This document shows positions 1 through 5,735 of a DNA stretch of 8,877 nt, piece after piece. Below the pieces are notes generated by a model, which had not been told where the DNA came from, ran no database searches, and worked only from the letters and a program-made list of their open reading frames with translations. Source of the DNA: an uncultured Clostridia bacterium. GTDB taxonomy: Bacteria > Bacillota > Clostridia > Christensenellales > Borkfalkiaceae. Location of the stretch: positions 1 to 8,877 of the forward strand of contig CANPZH010000059.1 of NCBI GenBank assembly GCA_947589335.1, given 5' to 3'. Position 1 is the stretch's first letter. Each line of letters opens with the position of its first letter. Position numbers and translations under genes: made by a program.

Positions 1-1326
1 TGCAGCGAGACCCTCTTCACCTGCGCGTCCTGCTTCGACGAGAGCGTGGGACAGCTTGCGCAGTACCGGAGGAGAGCGCTCAAAAAGCGGCCGTCTCCGC
101 CGCTGATGTTCAACGACTACATGAACTGCCTGTGGTGCAAGCTCGGGGAGAAGGAGTGCCTCTCCCTGCTCGACGCTGCGGAGCGGGCGGGCGCGGAGGG
201 GTATTGCTTCGACGACGGCTGGTACCGCGGCGAGGACACGCGCAGCACGCCCGGGCTCGGCGACTGGATCCCCTGCGACGCCCGCTTCGGCAGCCGCACC
301 TTCGCGCAGATGGTGAAGGAGATCACCTCCCGCGGGCTCGTCGCGGGGCTGTGGACGGAGCTCGAGTGCTGCAGTCCGTATGCCGAGGCGGCAAACTTCC
401 CCAAGGATTGGTTCCTGACCAACGAGGGAGAGCGCATCTTCCGCTGCGGAAGATATTATTTTGATCTTTCTCGAAATAAGGTGCGGGAGTACCTTCTCGG
501 GCGGATCCGCGCCCTCTATGCGCTCGGGATCCGCTACATCAAGAACGACTACAACGGACACCCCGGCTGCGGCTGCGACTATCCGAACGCCTCGCCCTAT
601 GCGGGGCTGGAACAGCACTGCAGGAAGGTCCATGAATTCTATGCGCGCGTGGGGCGGGAGTTCCCCGACCTGATCCTCGAGAACTGTGCGTCGGGCGGCA
701 TGCGCGCGGACGCGCGTACGCTTGAAAATTTCTCCTCGCAGAGCATCTCCGACTGCGAGGAGTTCGAAAAGATCCCGTCCATTCTGAACGGGACCCTCCT
801 CACCCTCCTGCCCGAGCAGATCTCCGTCTGGGTCTATCCCTATCCCCGCATCTTCTGGGAGATGAACGGCGAGAGCTACCTCACGGACGGATACCGTCTG
901 GAACGCGCGGACGGCGGGGAGACGGCGTTCAACCTCGTCAGCGGCTTTATGGGGAACATTCTGCTCTCGGGGAAGATCGACCGCGCGGACGAGACCAACT
1001 TCGCCCTCATCCAAAGGGCGCTCGCGCTCTACAAGGAGAAGAGAGACTTCATCGCCTCCGCCCTGCCCGTGTATCCGCTGGGGCTCGCACGCCTCACCGA
1101 TCCCTCCGCGCCCGCCGCGCAGGGGCTGAAAAGGGGAAAAAAGGTGCTGCTCGCCGTCTGGAGAAGGGAGGGGGAGGCCTGCGTGAACGTTCCCATGGGG
1201 AACATCGCTTCCGCGGAGGAGCTCTTTTCGGCGGGGGACTGCGCCTTCCGCGTCCTTCCGGGCGCCCTGCAGGTGACGCTGCCCGCCCGCAATCGTGCGG
1301 CGCTCTTCGAAGTCACACTCCGCTGA
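1..1326 (+). CDS. Alpha-galactosidase, GH36 type (5'-truncated by the window edge)
   Basis: The frame is open from base 1 to the TGA at 1324-1326, giving 441 visible residues of an enzyme usually about 700 long, so the N-terminal beta-sandwich domain lies outside the window. GH36 enzymes are retaining glycosidases that hydrolyse terminal alpha-1,6-galactosyl bonds (melibiose, raffinose, galactomannan side chains). Numbering from base 1, the (beta/alpha)8 barrel shows FDDGWY (residues 70-75), WTE (118-120), YIKND with the expected nucleophile Asp183 (bases 547-549), ENCASGG (227-233), and SISD with the expected acid/base Asp251 (bases 751-753). The end (about 355-441) fits the C-terminal beta-sandwich. 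A GTG at 46 could be misread as the start, but the preceding 15 codons (SETLFTCASCFDES) align with the usual GH36 segment before the barrel, so it is internal. No signal peptide can be assessed; the visible part is rich in cysteine, which suggests a cytoplasmic protein. It is separated from the next operon by a terminator. The GH36 assignment is firm; the exact substrate is inferred. Confidence -1.
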   Translation, partial: CSETLFTCASCFDESVGQLAQYRRRALKKRPSPPLMFNDYMNCLWCKLGEKECLSLLDAAERAGAEGYCFDDGWYRGEDTRSTPGLGDWIPCDARFGSRTFAQMVKEITSRGLVAGLWTELECCSPYAEAANFPKDWFLTNEGERIFRCGRYYFDLSRNKVREYLLGRIRALYALGIRYIKNDYNGHPGCGCDYPNASPYAGLEQHCRKVHEFYARVGREFPDLILENCASGGMRADARTLENFSSQSISDCEEFEKIPSILNGTLLTLLPEQISVWVYPYPRIFWEMNGESYLTDGYRLERADGGETAFNLVSGFMGNILLSGKIDRADETNFALIQRALALYKEKRDFIASALPVYPLGLARLTDPSAPAAQGLKRGKKVLLAVWRREGEACVNVPMGNIASAEELFSAGDCAFRVLPGALQVTLPARNRAALFEVTLR

Positions 1327-1370
1327 ACATATTTATCGCTTAACATCGCCGATTTAACACTTAACATTCC

Positions 1371-1400
1371 AAAATTCCCGCGGTTTTGCGCGGGAATTTT
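1371..1400 (+). terminator. Rho-independent terminator after the alpha-galactosidase gene
   Basis: A perfect 12-bp inverted repeat (AAAATTCCCGCG at 1371-1382 and CGCGGGAATTTT at 1389-1400) encloses a 6-nt loop. The descending arm ends in TTTT and is followed by GTCATATTTT. It begins 44 nt after the stop codon. The A-tract at the start of the stem means it could also stop transcripts coming from the other strand, but no minus-strand gene is seen to need that. Confidence -1.
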
Positions 1401-1420
1401 GTCATATTTTCGCCGATCTT

Positions 1421-1452
1421 AAAAAAATTTTGATTTTTTGATATATTTTTTC
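1421..1452 (+). promoter_or_regulatory. A/T tracts upstream of the operon promoter (possible UP element)
   Basis: This stretch is almost entirely A and T (runs of seven A, four T, six T and six T) in an otherwise GC-rich window and ends about ten bases before the -35 hexamer. Phased A/T tracts at this position can contact the RNA polymerase alpha C-terminal domain or bend DNA. The composition is seen directly; the role is inferred. Confidence -1.
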
Positions 1453-1462
1453 AGGATTTCCC

Positions 1463-1496
1463 TTGACAAATTGAAAATTGTATGTTATCCTATAAT
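1463..1496 (+). promoter_or_regulatory. Sigma-A-type promoter of the uptake operon
   Basis: There is a perfect -35 hexamer TTGACA at 1463-1468. Two -10 candidates overlap. An extended -10 TGtTATCCT at 1483-1491 gives the ideal 17-nt spacer. A perfect TATAAT at 1491-1496 sits 22 nt from TTGACA, which is too far, or 14 nt from a weaker TTGAAA at 1471-1476, which is too close. The first pairing is preferred on spacing and predicts a start near 1498, with a leader of about 140 nt before the first ATG. That the operon starts here is well supported by position; the exact -10 is not settled. Confidence -1.
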
Positions 1497-1512
1497 CAGT
1501 TACGCGGATAAC
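1484..1512 (+). promoter_or_regulatory. Candidate operator: inverted repeat GTTATCC-N15-GGATAAC
   Basis: GTTATCC (1484-1490) and its exact reverse complement GGATAAC (1506-1512) flank the -10/start region, with centres 22 bp apart, about two helical turns. This is the usual geometry of a dimeric regulator site that blocks the promoter. A smaller inverted repeat, AGTTA (1498-1502) and TAACT (1509-1513), overlaps the right arm. The regulator is not in the window. Chance occurrence in AT-rich DNA is possible. Confidence -1.
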
Positions 1513-1639
1513 TTATTAAAATGTAACAAACGCGTGCCGCCGATGAGAAAATCCGCTCAATCCGGGGGCAGAGCAGCCGCGGCTGCTCTTTCTGTGTTCA
1601 CCCGAACACAGAACAAAAAAATGTTATCAGGAGGAACTC
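1498..1639 (+). promoter_or_regulatory. Structured 5' leader with two tandem hairpins before the first RBS
   Basis: The predicted leader contains two strong stem-loops in a row. The first is a perfect 20-bp palindrome at 1570-1589 (arms AGAGCAGC and GCTGCTCT around CGCG). The second, starting one base later, is a perfect 10-bp stem at 1590-1613 (TTCTGTGTTC and GAACACAGAA, loop ACCC). An A-run follows the second hairpin, so it is not an intrinsic terminator. The Shine-Dalgarno AGGAGG follows at 1629-1634. GATAAC (1507-1512), near the predicted 5' end, is also complementary to GTTATC (1623-1628) directly next to the Shine-Dalgarno, so a 6-bp helix could close the whole leader. I recognise no known riboswitch class. 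Possible roles are mRNA protection, translational control, or a protein-binding site. Confidence -1.
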
Positions 1640-2956
1640 ATGGGCAAGAAATTTTTGTGTTTTGCAATGGCGGCGGTATTGGTCGCCGGCGCGTCCTTCG
1701 TGCTTCCGCTGACGTCGGCGGGCGCCGCTCCCGGCGATCCTTCGGCGGCGGAGACGCAGCGCGCCGCGGTCTTTCTGCAGTCGGTCACGATGACGAAGAA
1801 GGACGCGGAGAACGCCTACGCGTTCACCTACACGTTCAACAAGAACGTCTCGGAGCAGGCGGGGGACATCGCCCGCAAAGATCTCTTCACGGTCGGCGGC
1901 AAGGCGCTCTCCGAAGTTTCGGGCGCGACGGTGCGCTACACGGCGGCAAAGAACGCGATCGAGGCGACGGTGCCCGTCTCCGCGGGGCTCGTCGAAGACG
2001 ACGGCTCCACGCGGGCGACGCTGCTCGGCGGTCTGATCACGGAGACCGATCTCGTGACGACCGTCCGCTACATCTATGACTTCTACGGACAGGGCGCGGG
2101 GAACCGCATCTACCGCAGCGACGATCCCTCGGACTATGAGGAGGTCACGGTCACCTCCATCGCGGCGCCCACCACGTCGTCGGGGAACACGGCGATCTAC
2201 ATCTACTTCTCCGATTCGATCACGCCCAAGAAATATCATGACCTGCAGATGAGCCGCACCGTGCTCAACAGCTTCTACGGGCCCAATGCCGGCAATACGA
2301 CGGCAGACATGAGGTACACGGCGGAGGAGCTCGAACTGCTCTTCAACTATCAGGTGTTCGATCCCGCATGGGAGAGGAGCCTCTCGCACACGATCCTCTT
2401 CGGTTGCGAAGACTACAACGGCCTCAAGGCGTATCCCGCGAACAGGGCGGGGATCGACATGACCCCCAAGGACGTCGTGGGAGGGATCGACCTCTACGAC
2501 GTGCGCCAGTATCAGAACCACGTCGCGGAGGAGGGCGTTCCCTATCTCGATAAGAGCGGGGCGAGAAAAGAGCTTCAGGGCAGCACCTACTGGCTCTCGG
2601 TCCAGGTCCATATCGACGAAAACTGGATCGAGTTCATCATGAAGGGAGACGCCCACGGGGACTCCGACCTCGGCACCGTGCTCGACGCCGCGGGCAATCC
2701 CGTCTCCGATATGCACAGCTTCAACGAGAATCTCCGTCCCGACTTCCGCCAGACCATGGCGCTGTCCATCCGGGAAGGATTCTTCACCCCCAACGGAAAG
2801 CTCGTGAAGGAGACGGTCACCTATCTCTTCGACAAGGACAAAAAGTCGTGGTCGCTCGCGGCGGAGACGTCTTCCCAGAAGCGCGAAGACGAAACGCTCG
2901 GCAACCAGGAAGGCTATACCGACGAGGAGCTCGCGCTCCTTGCCAAGCAGAAGTAA
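1640..2956 (+). CDS. Exported protein of unknown function, first gene of the uptake operon
   Basis: This 438-residue protein starts at the ATG 5 nt after a consensus AGGAGG (1629-1634). It begins with a Sec signal peptide: MGKK, then a hydrophobic core (about residues 5-24) and an AGAA-type signal peptidase I site near residue 30. No cysteine follows the core at a lipobox position, and no LPXTG motif, S-layer repeat or C-terminal membrane segment is seen, so it is probably released or held by non-covalent contacts. The mature part is rich in alternating hydrophobic and polar stretches; FTYTFNKNVS (62-71) and IYIYFSDSIT (186-195) each resemble the opening of a bacterial Ig-like or Big-type strand. 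The last about 30 residues are charged and probably helical. I do not recognise a family or catalytic motif. Its place at the head of a glycan-uptake operon suggests a surface carbohydrate-binding or accessory role, which is inference. Confidence -1.
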   Translation: MGKKFLCFAMAAVLVAGASFVLPLTSAGAAPGDPSAAETQRAAVFLQSVTMTKKDAENAYAFTYTFNKNVSEQAGDIARKDLFTVGGKALSEVSGATVRYTAAKNAIEATVPVSAGLVEDDGSTRATLLGGLITETDLVTTVRYIYDFYGQGAGNRIYRSDDPSDYEEVTVTSIAAPTTSSGNTAIYIYFSDSITPKKYHDLQMSRTVLNSFYGPNAGNTTADMRYTAEELELLFNYQVFDPAWERSLSHTILFGCEDYNGLKAYPANRAGIDMTPKDVVGGIDLYDVRQYQNHVAEEGVPYLDKSGARKELQGSTYWLSVQVHIDENWIEFIMKGDAHGDSDLGTVLDAAGNPVSDMHSFNENLRPDFRQTMALSIREGFFTPNGKLVKETVTYLFDKDKKSWSLAAETSSQKREDETLGNQEGYTDEELALLAKQK

Positions 2957-2977
2957 CCGAGGGGAGGAACAAGCGGA

Positions 2978-5716
2978 ATGAAATCGAACTTTGTGAAGAT
3001 CACGGCAATGTTGCTCGCGTTGGGACTGGGCTGCACGGCGTTTGCGGCCTGCGGCGGTGATACCCCCGGCGGCGAAACTCCGGGCGGGACGACTCCCGGC
3101 GGAAATGAGAACCCGGGCGGGAATGAGAATCCCGGCGGGAACGAGAACCCGGGCGGGGACATCACGGTGCCCGAGCTCAACAACGGCTATACCTATACCA
3201 AGCAGAACGACGAGGGGCTGATGCAGTTCTACAGCTCGGATCCCGAACTCGACGAATTCCTCAACGACTACATGCACCGCCATCTCCGCTACGACGACGA
3301 GGCGATCGGCGATCTCAAGATCGGCGACGGCAGCACCGTCTGGAAGGAGTGGGAGACGATGTCCGTCGCATGGATGAACACCGCCGGTATCGGCTACAGC
3401 CCGATGGCGAAGATCGCGAGCTGGTTCTCCACGATCTATCAGGATCTGTTCGGCTACATCTGGGTGGACTCGGGCGTCTCCACGGTGAGCGACTGGGGGC
3501 AGAGCTGGGAGTTCCCCAACTGGTCCCAGGCATGCTATGCCGTAGACGGGCATAAGGAGTTCCTCAATTACAGCTATCTCAACCAGGGCGTCAACCTCTC
3601 GGAGACTGCGACGAACGCCAAGAACGCGGTCAACCCGCTCGATTCCATCTGGAAGGGCGTTGCGACAACGAACAGCGGCGAGACGATCGAGGGCAAGCTC
3701 GGCTACGGGACGACGGAATACTACGACTACATCGCGATCTCGGGGGAGGACATCCGCAAGGTCGTCTATACCTATGAAACGCCCGAGAAGGACGCCGACG
3801 GGAAGCGGATCGTCGAGTACATCAAGCAGGACGGTTCCCCCGCGAAATACGAGGTCAAGGACTTCATGGGCACGCCCTTCTGTTCTCCCTTCCTCGAAAT
3901 CGACTTCAGCATCCTCGATAAAGATTCCCTCGGGCTCACCGATCAGGTCGACGACATCATCGTCTCCTGGAAGGGGGGCAGCGGCGAGAAGAACAAGGAG
4001 TGGGACGACAAGCACAGCGTGCGCTACAGCGAGTTCTCCTCCAACTACCGCGAGCAGTTCGCCTCCACGACGCACGTCGTGTTCCCGATGTTCGCCAATC
4101 CCTATTGGGGCAAGTCGGCATCCCTCGACGACGCGATCACCGATATGAAGATCGAAGTGCTCTTCAAGAACGGGATCAACGCGGATATCCGCCTCGAGGA
4201 AGTTACGCTCTCCTTCGACGGACGGCAGGTCAACAACAACAGCGTGTTCGTCGCGGCGGCGGCCTATTACTACCAGTACACGCAGGACGACGAATGGCTC
4301 GCGCAGAACATCGACAAGATCCGCCGCGCGATGCAGTTCCTCCTCACCTATTGCAAGACGGACAGCGCGGACGGCGCGGACGTGAGCGCGCTGATGACGA
4401 CGAAAAACCTCGTCGGACACGACGGGTCCTCCAACTACGACTTCTGGAAGAGCACTCCCATCAGCAATACGACAGCCGACTACACGGCGGTCGGGCGGGG
4501 GATCGGCGACGGCTATTGGGACTGCCCCAGCAACCCCTGCATCAACATCTACACGAACACCTACTTCTATAAGGCGCTCACGGGCATGAAGTATCTCGAA
4601 GAGATGGCGGACGCGGGCGGGATCAAGGAGAGCGGCGAGGCCGTTACGGTCCACGCGCCCGGCTGGACGACCACCGAGACCTACCGCGAGACCCCCGAGA
4701 GCCTCCAGGCGCGGATCGACGGCTTCCTCACCCAGTTCCGTTCCTACTTCTGGAACGAGGAGACGGGACGGTTCGTCCTCGGCTATCTCGACGACGACGA
4801 TCCCGGCCTCAAGGCGGGCGTCGTGACGAAGACGGTCGACTACGGGTTCACGACCTACAACCAGGAGATCGTCGAGCTCGGGATCGCGACGGAAGACCAG
4901 GCAAAGAGCATCCAGGCATGGATCAACGGCGAGAGGATCGTCGAAGGGGACGACGCCGACAACTCGGGCGCGGGCAGAACGCAGATCTACCGCTTCGAGT
5001 TCGCGCCCCGCTGGACGACCAAGAGCAACCGCTACCAGTTCTGGTACCGCTTCAACGGCATCAGCAGCGGCAGCTACGGCTGGAACAAGCAGGTCCAGAA
5101 CGGCGGCACCGCCCTCCATTGCGCCTACTACGATCTGACCGCGGAGAAGATCACGGGAGGCACGGAAGGCGCCTTCGCAAAACTTCGCAACATCGAGGCA
5201 TGGTATCAGAGAGTCGTCAAGATCGGCGGCGTCGGCAAGCAGTTCTACAGAGACTTCTACAGCGGTCTCTATGCGGAAGAGGGCGGCGACAACGTCAAGC
5301 TGCAGGGCGGCAGCGGCGCGGGCGTGCTCGGCATGGACTATGAGTTCATCGAGGCGTCCCTGCTCACCGCGAGCGTTCCCGAGGTCTTCTTCGGGCTCTG
5401 CTCGACGGAGTATAAGACGCTCAACATCACCCCCGCGCTTCCCTCCGGGCTCACCTTCTGGAAGATGGAGAATCTCCTCTTCGCGGGGCTCGAATACGAC
5501 CTCTCGATCGGCGCGAACTGGATCCAGATCAACAGCGTGCAGGGCGACACCGAGGGCAAGAAGGTCAAGGTCACGCTCACCGCTCCCGAGGGGACTTTCG
5601 AAGTCCGCCAGCACAACCGGATCCTCAAAGCGGGGACCGATTACACCGTCGAAGGCGGCAAGGTCATCATCACGGCGCCCTTCCGCAACGGCAGGATCCA
5701 GATCGTCACGAAATAA
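2978..5716 (+). CDS. Surface lipoprotein, predicted six-hairpin (alpha/alpha toroid) glycoside hydrolase
   Basis: The protein has 912 residues; the ATG lies 9 nt after GGGGAGGA (2961-2968) and 21 nt after the previous stop. A lipoprotein signal (1-24) ends in FAAC with Cys25 as the lipidated residue, followed by a PGG-repeat linker (29-60). Residues about 65-410 look like a beta-rich N-terminal region. From about 415 (VNNNSVFVAAAAYYYQYTQDD) helices alternate with aromatic and glycine-rich loops as in six-hairpin glycosidases: the GHDGSSNYDFW region (480-490), DGYWD (511-515), and QNGG (707-710), a motif typical of these toroids. The C-terminal part (about 815-912, starting ITPALPSGL) fits the closing beta-sandwich seen in GH78- and GH94-like enzymes. 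I cannot assign a GH number or the catalytic acids. The context with a sugar-binding protein and permeases supports cell-surface cutting of a glycan into importable pieces. Confidence is good for exported lipoprotein, moderate for glycosidase fold, and low for substrate. Confidence -1.
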   Translation: MKSNFVKITAMLLALGLGCTAFAACGGDTPGGETPGGTTPGGNENPGGNENPGGNENPGGDITVPELNNGYTYTKQNDEGLMQFYSSDPELDEFLNDYMHRHLRYDDEAIGDLKIGDGSTVWKEWETMSVAWMNTAGIGYSPMAKIASWFSTIYQDLFGYIWVDSGVSTVSDWGQSWEFPNWSQACYAVDGHKEFLNYSYLNQGVNLSETATNAKNAVNPLDSIWKGVATTNSGETIEGKLGYGTTEYYDYIAISGEDIRKVVYTYETPEKDADGKRIVEYIKQDGSPAKYEVKDFMGTPFCSPFLEIDFSILDKDSLGLTDQVDDIIVSWKGGSGEKNKEWDDKHSVRYSEFSSNYREQFASTTHVVFPMFANPYWGKSASLDDAITDMKIEVLFKNGINADIRLEEVTLSFDGRQVNNNSVFVAAAAYYYQYTQDDEWLAQNIDKIRRAMQFLLTYCKTDSADGADVSALMTTKNLVGHDGSSNYDFWKSTPISNTTADYTAVGRGIGDGYWDCPSNPCINIYTNTYFYKALTGMKYLEEMADAGGIKESGEAVTVHAPGWTTTETYRETPESLQARIDGFLTQFRSYFWNEETGRFVLGYLDDDDPGLKAGVVTKTVDYGFTTYNQEIVELGIATEDQAKSIQAWINGERIVEGDDADNSGAGRTQIYRFEFAPRWTTKSNRYQFWYRFNGISSGSYGWNKQVQNGGTALHCAYYDLTAEKITGGTEGAFAKLRNIEAWYQRVVKIGGVGKQFYRDFYSGLYAEEGGDNVKLQGGSGAGVLGMDYEFIEASLLTASVPEVFFGLCSTEYKTLNITPALPSGLTFWKMENLLFAGLEYDLSIGANWIQINSVQGDTEGKKVKVTLTAPEGTFEVRQHNRILKAGTDYTVEGGKVIITAPFRNGRIQIVTK
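3062..3157 (+). repeat. PGG-repeat linker-coding tract (first lipoprotein)
   Basis: Residues 29-60 of the 912-aa lipoprotein are tandem units: TPGG, ETPGG, TTPGG, then three NENPGG copies. The three 18-bp NENPGG units differ at synonymous positions, so they are not fresh duplications. The tract sits between the lipidated Cys25 and the folded part and probably acts as a flexible spacer through the cell wall. Confidence -1.
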
Positions 5717-5735
5717 TTCTTAAGGAGATAACGGA

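Noticed and set aside
46..48. GTG as the start of the alpha-galactosidase gene
   Set aside because: The frame is open upstream to base 1, the upstream residues fit the family, and no RBS precedes the GTG.
1521..1526. Minimal start-stop ATGTAA in the leader
   Set aside because: No Shine-Dalgarno precedes it and such a hexamer is expected by chance in AT-rich DNA.
1590..1621. Second leader hairpin as an intrinsic terminator or attenuator
   Set aside because: The stem is followed by A residues, not U. On the minus strand the T-run would come before the hairpin, which is also wrong.
1438..2079. A plus-strand frame across the promoter and the start of the 438-aa gene, including an ATG at 1543
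   Set aside because: No ribosome binding site precedes it, it runs through the promoter and both hairpins, and it turns Arg/Gly-rich where it overlaps the real gene.
3062..3157. CRISPR array or transposon-end repeats in the PGG tract
   Set aside because: The repeats are short, in frame, contiguous without spacers, and encode a linker.
1598..5614. A minus-strand open frame of 1338 codons opposite three genes
   Set aside because: It has low-complexity, Arg/Val/Asp/Leu-rich content typical of the antisense of GC-rich codons, no RBS or family motif, and it lies opposite well-supported genes. It is a codon-bias shadow.
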